Assembly: GCA_038503065.1 (NCBI GenBank)
Contig: JBCAMK010000020.1
Location: 930,001 to 994,000, forward strand
DNA length: 64,000 nt
Source: Paragyromitra xinjiangensis
Taxonomy: Eukaryota; Ascomycota; Pezizomycetes; Pezizales; Discinaceae
Reading direction: 5' to 3'
The position numbers and the translations under genes are program-made. The stretch's first letter is position 1; each line of letters begins with the position of its first letter. Positions 32,042 through 41,805 of this stretch are shown here, in pieces. Below the pieces are notes generated by a model. That model was not told the origin of the DNA. It saw only the letters and a list, made by a program, of their open reading frames with translations, and ran no database searches.

Positions 32042-32582
32042 GGTTCCGGAAATTTTTCGGAAATTTTCGTGTAACGGATACTAAAAATAAATTGCCGAGA
32101 CAAAAGTTGATTGGACGTTGAAGACCGGAGGCTGATTGGGTTCCACCGATGGAATGTTCCAGAAGGTAGCAGGTGATGTGCTGTCAGTCAGAATTGCAAT
32201 ATTCCGAGATTTCTGGCGATTTTCGGCGATAAAATGAGTACTACTCGGGCGCCTGTGGGCCGATTTGGCTGAAACTAAAAATCCTGGGCCGTAGTATGTA
32301 GGCGGCGTAGATGTGCAAGTTTCAAGTCAATCGGACAAGAACTGGTTGACTGGCGACGATTTTGAGGGGGGGCTCGGCGGGTTTTTTGGTGGGGTGAGCC
32401 CCAAAGAGGGGAAATGAAGGGGAAAATCACAACAACTTCTGTAATAGAAGAGATGGATTTCCCAGGAGGTGTAGAAGGGGGTAAAAGGGGGCGCTGATTC
32501 CGAATATGAAGTCGGTTTGATGATATCTCTGTTGGTTGTGGAGTTATTTTCGAAAATTCGTCCTGGTAGAATGGTTGTCGCT
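32042..32582 (-). promoter_or_regulatory. LINE T1 5' leader (presumed internal promoter region)
   Basis: These 541 bases precede ORF1 of T1 up to the target duplication. No ORF of note is seen. Read on the minus strand they contain attcggaatcagc, an agaagttgttgt block followed by a pyrimidine-rich part, and ccagttcttgtccgatt. Each has a close match at the same relative place in the T-half leaders. LINEs usually carry their promoter here; the promoter role is inference. Confidence 0.55.
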
Positions 32583-32596
32583 AAGAGGCTACATGG

Positions 32597-32701
32597 GAAC
32601 CCTGGGAACATCTTAGGAATAGTGCCGAAGAGGCCCTTTCAGATTTCCACAGGAGGTACCCTAAGAAGCCCCGAGACAGGAGGATTGCGGGGCCAGAGTA
32701 G
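32597..32701 (+). CDS. GyA-1 pol, segment 4: end of chromodomain and stop
   Basis: The frame resumes after the right T1 target duplication as EPWEHLRNSAEEALSDFH and ends at the TAG at 32699-32701. The EPWEHL stretch is a common chromodomain end in gypsy elements. It completes the pol frame begun at 904. Bases 32702-32854 are 3' untranslated and show no gene. Confidence 0.88.
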   Translation, partial: EPWEHLRNSAEEALSDFHRRYPKKPRDRRIAGPE

Positions 32702-32854
32702 CCCATTTCCTTATAGTTCTTGTTTTCCTTTGTTCAAATTCATTTCCGCTATGTACACGAGAATTTCCTATTGAAGTACTAGAGTAGTAGACCTAGAAGT
32801 TTAGAAGAATAGACTAGACTATAGAACTCAAGCAGTAAAAGATCCCGAAGACAG

Positions 32855-32874
32855 GATCTAGGAGAGGGAGGTAC
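32855..32874 (+). promoter_or_regulatory. Polypurine tract candidate of GyA-1
   Basis: A purine-rich run, gatctaggagagggaggtac, lies immediately before the LTR start. Gypsy elements prime plus-strand DNA synthesis from such a tract. Confidence 0.65.
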
Positions 32875-33607
32875 TGTAACGGACTCACAAGGCTGTTACA
32901 TGCGAAAGGTAGAATAGACCCGGGCAGACGGAGAGGTACAAGGACCAGCATGAGTGGAGTAGCTACCACATGCTAGGGAACACCAGTACCCCGCTGACCT
33001 GGTGGTTAGGAACATTCGGAGGTGCTAAGGCTGACGGGCCTGAAGCAGATCTCCGATGACATCAAACACATAGAAATGCGGTTGAGTTCCTAATCCACCT
33101 GTGCATGCCCCACCAGCTATGGCTGATAGGCGGCGCAACTGGGAGAACTATTCTAGCGGACACTTGACGCAACTATGGACTGATCAGCGCCATGCAAGTA
33201 GTCCTGCAGGACTAGGCTGGCGGATCATAGAGTCCTGACTGGTAGAACAGTGCATGAGGAGCGGTTGCACATAAGGTGCAGAACTCCAGCGGAATGTGAG
33301 AGAACACTTCCGAAGAGACCCGCCCATGATCACTGACAGGATTCAGGGTTAACCGGATCCCCCAGCTGAGTAGAACTGAGTAGAGGTGGCGAGCATGCAG
33401 TACTACAAGTACTGACGAGCCCCGCCACCAGTTGCTCTTCTCTATCTTCAACCAGAGACCTAGTGACGAGAATTACCGAGTTCCGCCCTTAAGATTATTG
33501 AGTATACTGCACAAAATTACTTATGATCTCAGCCTGACTTTAAGTATAAGCAACGGCCGTTTTCCTACCTAGCCCTAGTAGTTGTCTAGAGGACCACCCC
33601 CGTTACA
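32875..33607 (+). repeat. GyA-1 3' LTR (733 bp, TG...CA)
   Basis: It starts tgtaacggactcacaagg and ends accacccccgttaca. The same 733-bp LTR occurs at 41806-42538 (GyA-2 5' LTR, minus), 51978-52710 (solo, minus) and in the two pieces of 56640-58701 (solo, plus). The copies differ by scattered substitutions only. Confidence 0.92.
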
Positions 33608-35006
33608 TAGAGATGCCATGCTCGGAGATGTTGTACCCCAAATATTCCACTTCTTTCAAATGAAAGAAGGACTTGTCAATGTGGGCATGGAGGTTGGCTT
33701 CTCTGAGCCTTTCCAACACCTTCTTGACGAGGAACTGGTGCCCTTCCATGTTCTCGGAGTAGATGAGAATATCATCTAAGTATACTATAACTCCGAGATC
33801 TAGGAGGTCATGCAGAACTTCATTGATCATAGCCTGAAATGAGGAGGGCGCATTGCACAGACCAAATGGCATGACATTGTACTCATACAAGCCATATCTG
33901 GTCCGGAAAGCTGTCTTCCACTCATCCCCTTTGGCGATCCCTAGCAGGTTGAACCCATCCTTCAGGTCTATCTTGGTAAAGACCCTGGCGGTGGTCAACC
34001 TGTCTCTCAGTTCTGACATCAGCGGAAGTGGGTACTTGTCCTTGATTGTGATCCTGTTCAAGCCCTGGTAATCCACACAAATGCGGAGGGTACCATTAGG
34101 CTTGGGCACAAACAGGATAGGAGCGGTGGCGGGGGAATTGGACCTGGAGATCTTTCCGGAGGGTAGTGCTTTGTTCAAAAACTCCTGCAGGGCCTTCAAG
34201 CATGGATAAAGAGGCCCAAAAGGTGGTTTCGTTCCGGGCTGCAATCTGATATGGTGGTCAAATGCACTATGCTCCGGCAGCTTTGAGCTCTTCTCATTGC
34301 TGAACACATCTGCCCATTCCCGGTACTCCGGCGGTAACCTCAATCCCACATCTCCGCCCTGCTCATCATGCCACACTGCTGATCCAATCTGGTGTACATT
34401 GGCCCTATCTTCGGCCAACATCTCCCAGTCTTCACACACTTCAATCCTGACATCAGCGGGAATGCAATGCTTCTTGCAATAGTCACTCCTCCACCTGATG
34501 CGGCCAGTATGCCAATCAAAGTCTGGGTTGTGCTTCTGAGCCCATGAGATGGGAAGATATCCAGAGATGCCTTCTTCTAAAGGTCCCACCTCCCACCGGA
34601 TCAACTCCTCATGTTTGCCCATGACCATGTCGAGGGTGGCAGTAAAATACTCGCCAGCTCCCATCATGAGGTCACCTTGGGCATCAAACATCTGAATAGC
34701 AGAGTCTCGGCGCTCCACAGGTATCTTCTCCTTCTTCACAAACTCTTCGCTGAGGATAGGCCCGGTGCATCCAGTGTCAAACAGGAACCTTCCATGGCAC
34801 CTGCTGATGTGGTTCCGCACCTTCCAGTTCAACTCAGCCTTCAGGATGGGTCTCTGCCCATGGACGGGTTCTGGCAGGGGTTCTTCCATTCTTCTCTTCG
34901 TTGGTGGGTGGTCTTCATGACTGGGACTTCTCTGGCGCTTTGCCACTGACCTCTCGGGTCTGGTCTTACTTATGCCGCCTTGAAATGGAGTGTAGCCTGT
35001 AGACAT
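33608..35006 (-). pseudogene. GyA-2 pol, N-terminal part (protease and half of reverse transcriptase), truncated
   Basis: This sequence is nearly identical to GyA-1 904-2314. It contains DTG of protease, the canonical [28 protein letters not shown] and YLDD, and stops at HGISM where GyA-1 LTR sequence begins. Relative to GyA-1, GyA-2 lacks 12 bases in frame (LYPCLKAL against LYPSSESELKAL, near 34200). RNase H, integrase and chromodomain are missing at this locus. Because GyA-2 keeps DLKDGFN, the DRKDGFN of GyA-1 is the derived state. Confidence 0.9.
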
Positions 35007-35194
35007 AGTGGTTGAGGTTTTCTTTCCGTTCGCAGGGTGTCAATGATCGCCAGCGATGGCTATATCTGTGTCTGGGTATAGCTTGGGAGAACTGGCATAT
35101 TTGACCAGCAAATTTCCGGATATTATCCCTCCTCAGTACCAGTAGGAGCAATAGGGTCCTGCCCAACGAAATATATTTCTAAAGAATGACTAGG

Positions 35195-35545
35195 CTAGAT
35201 GATTTCAGGTCCACTGTCATCATCTACTGCCGTAAATACAGCAGTCCCCTGTTTGAAACTGCCTGAACTCTGTCCTGATCTAGACACAGTGGCTACTTTT
35301 CCCTTCTTAGATTCCGGAGGATCACTGGCCTCTAGCTCAGTTCCTCTTTTCCTCTTTCTTACTGCCGCAACTCTAACAGTTACCGGTTCAGTAGTCCAAC
35401 ACTTAAACCATGCATGTCCACCCTTTCCGCATTTCAGGCACTTATCTGCCTTCTTTCTATCGGAAAGGATACCCTCGGGTATTCCTATCAAGGGGTGGTT
35501 AGCATGTGGTGTCTTATCAAGGGAGGTTGGACTCTGCCATACCTT
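35195..35545 (-). pseudogene. GyA-2 gag zinc-knuckle fragment
   Basis: Counterpart of GyA-1 365-715 with the same CLKCGKGGHAWFKC knuckle and basic tail. It is separated from upstream gag by an in-frame stop, as in GyA-1. Bases 35007-35194 are the gag-pol gap. Confidence 0.75.
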
Positions 35546-36908
35546 TTAGCTCCACAGCTTTATCTTTCTTCTCCTGTGGTGGGTTACTACCCCGGGAGTG
35601 GACTTGTTCTCAGGGGAGGCGGCGGTACTCTGACCTTTGCCTCTACCTCTGGATCTCTTCTTCTTCTCACCTCCTTCTCCTGTTGCCCTGGACTCCGGGG
35701 CTCTGACCTTCCTATGTCTTTCCAGGACATGTCCCATGTGGCGGATCATCTGTATCCTCTCATGGAGGGACTGAGGTTTGACTGCAACCTTAGCCCAGTC
35801 CAGAGCCAGTTCAGCGGTGAGGCCTTGGGATATTTTATCATCCACAACCTCGCCAGCATAACCGGTTTTCCACATGAGTTGGACTATCTGGTCCAGGAAA
35901 GCATCAATTCCAGCGGTCTGGGAGAGTTTTATCCCACTTAGCTACCGCCTCTTCTCTAGTGACTCTATCACCAAAGGATGATCGGAAGGAATTGGAAAAG
36001 GTAACCCAATGGTTCCAGTGAGGGTCAAGCTGAACAGGTCGTCCTGCAGCTCTATCGGCAGCACCTTGGTCTATGAGGTTATGGTAGGCCTCATACCAGT
36101 TGACTGCTGCATGTCCTTCGAGAAGGTTACCAGTGTAGCGGATCTTAATTGACTCCTGCTGGAAACTGGAAGCTTCAATGGTGAAGTCATTTTCGCATTG
36201 CCGGAGGAATCAGTTCACATCAGTAGCTTCTCCCTTAAACTTGCTTGGTTGAGGTGCCTTGGGTTCTCGCCCCCTAAGGCTCCCAGTAGAGGTGGGACCG
36301 GTGCCACTGCTAAAAACTGTAGCCATCATCTCCAACATCTTCTTCTCTGCTTTCCGCTGCTTCTTGCGGAAATACTTCTTCCACTCTTTCGGATCCCTAT
36401 CTGCCCCTCCTTCACTACTGCTGCTGCTACTATCACTGGGATCTCCTCCTCCTCCTACTCCTATATTTCCATCACCTCCTCCTGCTCCTCCTCCCTGGTT
36501 TTCGTTTCCCTGTCCTTGCTGTTCACTAGTTTCTCTTCCTGTTCTTCCTCCACTACTTTCTCCTTCTTCCTTCCTTTCTTCCGAGGGCCTTGGGTATGTT
36601 CCTCTTGGTAGCCATGAGCTACCACTATTGAGGGGTGGTGGTGTATAACCACTGCCACCTGCAAGGGTCCAAGGTCCATAAGAAAATGGACCTCTAGGTG
36701 TCTGTGGAGGTATTGGAGTAGAGGATGAGCCAGAGGGCGCAAAACTAACTGCTGGTTTTTGAATTGCGGGGGGTAACGGTGCGGGTCTGCTTTATTGGTA
36801 GGTGTGGTAGGTAGGGTGATTGGGAAGGTATCTGAGAGAAAGACACTACTGGATCTTTCTCTTCCTGCTGCTGGTTTCAGGGGTGCGGTGATGTGTAGGC
36901 GGCCTTCT
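35546..36908 (-). pseudogene. GyA-2 gag, middle and capsid part, with stop and frameshift
   Basis: Read on the minus strand there is a linker rich in glutamate, glycine and serine, then a coiled part (KKQRKAEKKMLEMMA) and a capsid-like region with DPHWNHWVTFSNSF and SFGDRVTREEAVAKW, typical of retrotransposon gag. A TGA at 36210-36212 interrupts ATDVN-FLRQCENDF. A run of four As near 35936 shifts the frame before IDAFLDQIVQL. The next frame (35546-35875) then ends in TAA. The frame joins, across T-half-2, to the piece at 39025-39130. Confidence 0.75.
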
Positions 36909-39011
36909 AAAAGTTGTTGTCGAATTCGCTATTTTACCCCTCTTTCTCCCCCTACACCTCAAATTTTGAGTTTCTGCAAAACCTCATATCTCCACCAATA
37001 CTACTCCGATTGACTCGACCCCGGGCTTTTTGGAGTCCCCTCACTGTGCCCGTTCGATCGCCCTCTTGTTCGTCCGGATCCGAGCAGATTTGCAGAAGTT
37101 GTTGACACTTCCTGCTCCCACCCTCCCCCACCCGCCAGGGACCCCCTTAGGGCCCAACAACACCTCCCCCCACCTCCTGTCGGTTCAGGACCATCACCAT
37201 GTCTTCCTCTTCATCTAGAGGCAGAGGGAGAGGCAGAGGCTATCAGCCCTCCTCTTCTGGCGTCAATTCGCCCCAAAACACCCCTACAACACCCATTATC
37301 GCACCTACAACACCCCCATTCTCGCGCTTTTCGGCCTCCCATCATGGAGACCCAGAGCAAACACCCACCCAGACTCTCCCACTGCGTCCTGCTGTTGCTC
37401 TACAGGACTATGAATCCCTCCCACTCCCCCCAGACTCTCAGGATCATGAGATGACTGAATCTGAGAGTGAAACGGAGGAAGAATTCACCCCCCCCATCCT
37501 CAACACCACCCCCAAGATTGCAGATGCTGTCCTACAACTAGCTGCAACCCTCCATGAATACCGGGCCTGCATCAAGCAGATGCTCAAAACCATCCACAGG
37601 CTTGAAAAAGCAGCCAGGACACCTCCACCACCTCCAGTCTTCCACAACGACCCTGCTCTTGTGGAAAAGATTGCAACCCTCACAGCCAAAGTAGCAGATC
37701 TGGAGCAGAAACGCGCCCTCACTACCATCTTGGCCTCTGCCTCTGCCTCTGGTCCTGCCTCACTCCCCCTACCTCCAGCAGCTGCCCCAGCGCCTGCACC
37801 ACACTCCTGGGCCCAGGTTGCCTCCAAAAAGGCTTCCAGACCCGCCCCCAAGGCCTCCAAGGCCCCCAAAACACCCATCAGCCCCCCCAAACGCGACCGC
37901 ACACTCATTATCACCAGGAATGGTCTACCCCTTCCTGAGGATGTCACTCCACTCACCATTTGCAATGCAGTCAATGCAGCCCTAGAAAGCCCATTGATTG
38001 CAGAGGTGCGATTTACACCTGCCCATCATGTGCAGCTCATTGCTGTCACCACCACCACCTCCGACACACTCCTCAAGCAGAGATCAAAGCTTGAGGAGAT
38101 TGTGAGATCCACCATTCCCAATGCCAACAGCCTGGAGAAAGAAGTCACTCTTTTTCAGGTTGTTTTGCATAACGTACCCACCTCCATTCCTTCTGGCGAA
38201 GAAGGATTTCAACACATCAGGTCAGAGGTTGAACAGTTCAACCCTGGCACCATCCTCATGCGCGACCCTCGCTGGCTCACCAGACCAGAGCAGAGAGAGG
38301 GCAAGCAGGCTTCTTCTATGGTTCTTACCATCCAGGGGAAACAACCTGCCACCACTGCCCTTGAGAGAGGGCTCTCCCTTTTCGGACGCCGCCTCAAGGT
38401 CTCCAAATACCTTTGCTTTGGACAGGACACCCAATGCACCCACTGCCTGGCCTTTGGCCACCACCAACAGCGCTGTACCAGCAAGACCCCTATCTGTACC
38501 ATCTGTGCTGGGCCTCATACAGTGTCAACACACACCTGCGGCAAACCTTCCTGCCATGTCAAAGGATCTCCCTGCCTTCACACCATCCTCCGCTGCGCCA
38601 ACTGTGGCGAACAACATCGTGGTAACTCCCCCGAGTGCCTCAAACTCACAGCAGCAAGACTAGCTGCAAGCGAACGACAGAATCGCATGCAAATCTAAGT
38701 CTCCCCCCCCACCCTTACGACTTCATCTCCCTTGACAGTGCTCGGATTGTTGGAGGGACGTGCTATAGGCACAAAGCATGTGCTGGTGAAAGAAGAATGC
38801 CCAGGGTAGTCTTGTCCTGTGAGAGAGGACACTAGATCGGGGTATTAATACATTAACTGAAGAATAGCCATAGAGGGCTGAGTTGGACCCAGTGGGAGGA
38901 ATCGGGTAGTTAGTTGCGTTTTGTTTTTGTTTTCTGTTTGGTTTTCTCTATATGTATGCCATATCCGTTTCGGATTTATGCAGTATGAAATATAAATAAA
39001 TAAATAAATAA
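36909..39011 (+). mobile_element. T-half-2, ORF1-only LINE
   Basis: This plus-strand element is flanked by a 13-bp duplication taggcggccttct (36896-36908 and 39012-39024). It starts at aaaagttgttgtcgaattcgc, about 140 bases inside the leader of T-half-4, so it is slightly 5'-truncated. The tail is (AAAT)n. Only ORF1 is present. Confidence 0.9.
37199..38698 (+). CDS. ORF1 of T-half-2
   Basis: An intact 499-residue ORF starts MSSSSSRGRGRGRGY. Layout: RG-rich start, acidic segment (about residues 80-100), coiled-coil-like region 115-185 (ALVEKIATLTAKVADLEQKR), alanine/proline-rich basic linker, core domain 235-400 (RDPRWLTRPEQREGK), and knuckles CTHCLAFGHHQQRC, CTICAGPHTVSTHTC and CANCGEQHRGNSPEC. 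It is very close to T-half-3 and T-half-4 and more distant from T-half-1. No reverse transcriptase follows within 310 bases to the tail. Confidence 0.88.
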   Translation: MSSSSSRGRGRGRGYQPSSSGVNSPQNTPTTPIIAPTTPPFSRFSASHHGDPEQTPTQTLPLRPAVALQDYESLPLPPDSQDHEMTESESETEEEFTPPILNTTPKIADAVLQLAATLHEYRACIKQMLKTIHRLEKAARTPPPPPVFHNDPALVEKIATLTAKVADLEQKRALTTILASASASGPASLPLPPAAAPAPAPHSWAQVASKKASRPAPKASKAPKTPISPPKRDRTLIITRNGLPLPEDVTPLTICNAVNAALESPLIAEVRFTPAHHVQLIAVTTTTSDTLLKQRSKLEEIVRSTIPNANSLEKEVTLFQVVLHNVPTSIPSGEEGFQHIRSEVEQFNPGTILMRDPRWLTRPEQREGKQASSMVLTIQGKQPATTALERGLSLFGRRLKVSKYLCFGQDTQCTHCLAFGHHQQRCTSKTPICTICAGPHTVSTHTCGKPSCHVKGSPCLHTILRCANCGEQHRGNSPECLKLTAARLAASERQNRMQI

Positions 39012-39024
39012 TAGGCGGCCTTCT

Positions 39025-39130
39025 GTAATGGCCTGCTGTAGTGCTCCGATGTAGTCAGGGATTCCAACTTCTTTGGGGGGGTCTATATCCATGGGATCAG
39101 TTGCGAGGTCATCTTTGTCCGTCAGCAACT
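39025..39130 (-). pseudogene. GyA-2 gag segment between two LINE insertions
   Basis: Read on the minus strand this encodes QLLTDKDDLATDPMDIDPP and on to ALQQAITEGR, in frame with the gag N terminus at 41410-41765 and with the piece starting at 36908. It shows that gag was open here when the two half-LINEs inserted. Confidence 0.75.
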
Positions 39131-39147
39131 GTTGTTGATGCTGCTGG

Positions 39148-41392
39148 TTATTTATTTATTTATTTATATTTCATACTGCATAAATCCGAAACGGATATGG
39201 CATACATATAGAGAAAACCAAACAGAAAACAAAATCAAACGCAACTAACTACCCGATTCCTCCCACTGGGTCCAACTCAGCCCTCTACGGCTATTCTTCA
39301 GTTAATGTATTAATACCCCGATCTAGTGTCCTCTCTCACAGGACAAGACTACCCTGGGCATTCTTCTTTCACCAGCACAAGCTTTGTGCCTATAGCACGT
39401 CCCTCCAACAATCCAAGCACTGTCAAGGGAGATGAAGTTGTAAGGGTGGCGGGGAGACTTAGATTTGCATGCGATTCTGTCGTTCGCTTGCAGCTAGTCT
39501 TGCTGCTGTGAGTTTGAGGCACTCAGGGGAGTTACCACGATGTTGTTCGCCACAGTTGGCACAGCGGAGGATGGTGTGAAGGCAGGGAGATCCTTTGACA
39601 TGGCAGGAAGGTTTGCCACAGGTGTGTGTTGACACTGTATGAGGCCCAGCACAGATGGTACAGATGGGGGTCTTGCTGGTACAGCGTTGTTGGTGGTGGC
39701 CAAAGGCCAGGCAGTGGGTGCATTGGGTGTCCTGTCCAAAGCGAAGGTATTTGGAAACCTTGAGGCGGCGTCCGAAAAGGGAAAGTCCTCTCTCAAGGGC
39801 AGTGGTGGCAGGTTGTTTCCCCTGGATGGTCAACACCATGGAGGAAGCCTGCTTGCCCTCTCTCTGCTCTGGTCTGGTGAGCCAGCGAGGGTCGCGCATG
39901 AGGGTAGTGCCAGGGTTGAACTGTTCAACCTCTGACCTGATGTGTTGGAATCCTTCTTCGCCAGAAGGGATGGAGGTGTGTACATTGTGCAGAACAACCT
40001 GGAAGAGAGTGACTTCTTTCTCCAGGCTGTTGGCGTTGGGAATGGTGGATCTCACAATCTCCTCAAGCTTTGATCTCTGCTTGAGGAGTGTGTCGGAGGT
40101 GGTGGTGGTGACAGCAATGAGCTGCACATGGTGGGCAGGTGTGAATCGCACTTCTGCAATCAATGGGCTTTCTAGGGCTGCATTGACTGCATTGCGAATG
40201 GTGAGTGGGGTGACATCCTCAGGAATGGGTAGACCATTCCTGGTGATGATTAGGGTGCGGTGGCATTTGGGAGGGCTGGTAGGTGTTTTGGTGGCCTTGG
40301 AGGCCTTGGTGGCGGGTCTGGAGGCTTTTTTGGAGGCAACCTGAGCCCAGGAGTGTGGTGCAGGTGCTGGGGCAGCTGCTGGAGGTGGGGGGAGTGAGGC
40401 AGGACCAGAGGCAGAGGCAGAGGCCAGGATGGTAGTCAGGGCGCGTTTCTGCTCCAAGTCTGCCACTTTGGATGTGAGGATTGCTATCTTTTCCACAAGA
40501 GCAGGGTCGTTATGGTAGGTAGCAGGAGGTGTGGGTTTTCTGGCTGCTGTTTCAAGCCTTTCAATCTTCTTGATCATCTGCTTGATGCATCTGCGGTATT
40601 CGTGGAGATTCCTGCACAGCTCTGTGACAGTCTGTGCCATCTCTAGGGTGGTGGTCATGGTGGGGGGGTGGTAGTCCTCCGTTTCGCTTTCAGACTCACT
40701 CATTTCATGGTCCTGAGAGTCTGGGGGAAGGGGGAGGGATTCATAGTCCTGCAGAGCAACTGCAGGGCGCAGTGGAAGGGCCTGGGTGGGTGTTTGCTCT
40801 GGGTCTCCATGGTGGGAGGCCGAAAAGCGCGAAAATGGGGGCGTTGTAGGTGCGATAATGGGTGTTGTAGGGGTGTTTTGGGGCGAATTGACGCCAGAAG
40901 AGGAGGGCTGATAGCCTCTGCCTCTCCCTCTGCCTCGGGAAGAAGAGGAAGACATGGTGGGGGGTCCTGAACCGACAGGAAGTGGGGGGGGTGTTGCTGG
41001 GCCCTGGAGGGGGTCCCTGGCGAAGGGGGAGGGGGTGGGAGAAGCAGGAAGTGTGAACAACTTCTGCAAATCTGCTCCAATCCGGACGAACGAGAGGGCG
41101 ATCGAACGGGCGCGCTGTGGGGAGTCCAAAAAGCCCGGGGTCGAGCTAATCAGACATAAACTTGTGGAGTTATGAGGTCTTGCAAGATCTCAAGATTTGA
41201 GGTGTAGGGGGGGAAAAGAGGGGTAAAACAGCGAATTCAACAACCACTTTTGCAAATCGAGAGCGATTTCGACGTGCAATAGCAGGACTGAACGAGGGCA
41301 GCGAGGCGAGTCCGAATAACCAAAAAGTAGAGCAATCGGAGTAAAACTGGTGGAGTTGTGACCAAAAAGTCACTTTGGCGTTGTTGTTGTTG
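39148..41392 (-). mobile_element. T-half-3, ORF1-only LINE
   Basis: This minus-strand element is flanked by a perfect 17-bp duplication gttgttgatgctgctgg (39131-39147 and 41393-41409). It has the (TTTA)n tail at the left and a full 5' leader at the right (gtgaccaaaaagtcactttgg, as in T-half-1 and T-half-4). Confidence 0.92.
39459..40955 (-). CDS. ORF1 of T-half-3
   Basis: An intact ORF of about 498 residues runs from the ATG at 40955 (MSSSSSRGRGRGRGY). The frame is also open upstream to 41129 but without a better ATG. The N terminus, coiled-coil-like region, basic linker, core domain and three knuckles match T-half-2 almost exactly outside residues 80-140, where the acidic and coiled region differs. 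Such a patchwork could come from divergence or recombination between half-LINE copies. Confidence 0.88.
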   Translation of the reverse strand: MSSSSSRGRGRGRGYQPSSSGVNSPQNTPTTPIIAPTTPPFSRFSASHHGDPEQTPTQALPLRPAVALQDYESLPLPPDSQDHEMSESESETEDYHPPTMTTTLEMAQTVTELCRNLHEYRRCIKQMIKKIERLETAARKPTPPATYHNDPALVEKIAILTSKVADLEQKRALTTILASASASGPASLPPPPAAAPAPAPHSWAQVASKKASRPATKASKATKTPTSPPKCHRTLIITRNGLPIPEDVTPLTIRNAVNAALESPLIAEVRFTPAHHVQLIAVTTTTSDTLLKQRSKLEEIVRSTIPNANSLEKEVTLFQVVLHNVHTSIPSGEEGFQHIRSEVEQFNPGTTLMRDPRWLTRPEQREGKQASSMVLTIQGKQPATTALERGLSLFGRRLKVSKYLRFGQDTQCTHCLAFGHHQQRCTSKTPICTICAGPHTVSTHTCGKPSCHVKGSPCLHTILRCANCGEQHRGNSPECLKLTAARLAASERQNRMQI

Positions 41393-41409
41393 GTTGTTGA
41401 TGCTGCTGG

Positions 41410-41765
41410 AGGTTGAGGACTTTCCGGTCCAAATACTCGGCAGCCTCCCTGAGCAAGGTATTCTCCACTTCTTGTCGTTCCTGTAGCATTCTCATGGTCT
41501 GTGTGGTATCCCCAACCGATAGGTTGATCTGGGACATGAGATGGTCTTGAAATGCGTCGAAGAAATCGGCTATGGTGACTTTTGATGTCTCTGTCCATGG
41601 AGTGGAGATGCCTGGGATATGTCTTTGGATAGTGGATTTCAGACGGTGGACTAATTGGGTCATGTCTATCACTCCTACTGCTAGTTCCTTCTTCTCCCAT
41701 GTAATCTGAAGGGGAAGCACCGTGGCATTAATCGCCAGGGTTTCAGATCTGCGGGAGGATCTCAT
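41410..41765 (-). pseudogene. GyA-2 gag N-terminal part
   Basis: The frame starts at an ATG at 41765, 40 bases after the LTR end, and reads MRSSRRSETLAIN..., WEKKELAVGVIDMTQLV, then an acidic-hydrophobic region and a coiled-coil-like stretch (MLQERQEVENTLLREAAEYLDRK). It ends at the T-half-3 insertion and continues at 39130. It is a plausible gag start, but its role is only inferred from position. Confidence 0.7.
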
Positions 41766-41805
41766 GATGGGTGATCTCAAGGTGACTGAGTCCCTAAAAT
41801 TATAC

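Larger units (their letters stand above)
26003..32582 (-). mobile_element. LINE T1, autonomous non-LTR retrotransposon with (TAAA)n tail (6.6 kb)
   Basis: The element is on the minus strand. A 14-bp target duplication aagaggctacatgg flanks it at 25989-26002 and 32583-32596. Its 3' end is a four-base repeat tail rather than poly(A). It has ORF1 and ORF2 of a different family from P. The 3' end (gccatatccgttacgg, then atgcaatatgagc and the repeat tail) and 5' leader motifs (attcggaatcagc, agaagttgttgt, gtccgatt) are shared in part with the T-half elements. T2 at 47052-48495 is a 5'-truncated copy. The stretch 26003-26426 is 3' UTR without genes. Confidence 0.92.
1..33607 (+). mobile_element. 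GyA-1, chromodomain Ty3/gypsy retrotransposon (5' end outside window), split by LINE insertions
   Basis: Gag fragments, then protease, reverse transcriptase, RNase H, integrase and a C-terminal chromodomain-like end occur in gypsy order, followed by a purine tract and a 733-bp LTR (32875-33607). The internal sequence is cut by T-half-1 (3794-6098), the LINE array P1-P4 (6733-25963) and T1 (26003-32582). Removing each insertion with one copy of its target duplication restores a continuous pol frame. The 5' LTR and start of gag lie left of the window. The right LTR end abuts GyA-2 pol sequence on the opposite strand, which fits insertion of GyA-1 into GyA-2; the other half of GyA-2 would then lie beyond the left edge. 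That last point is inference. Confidence 0.9.
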
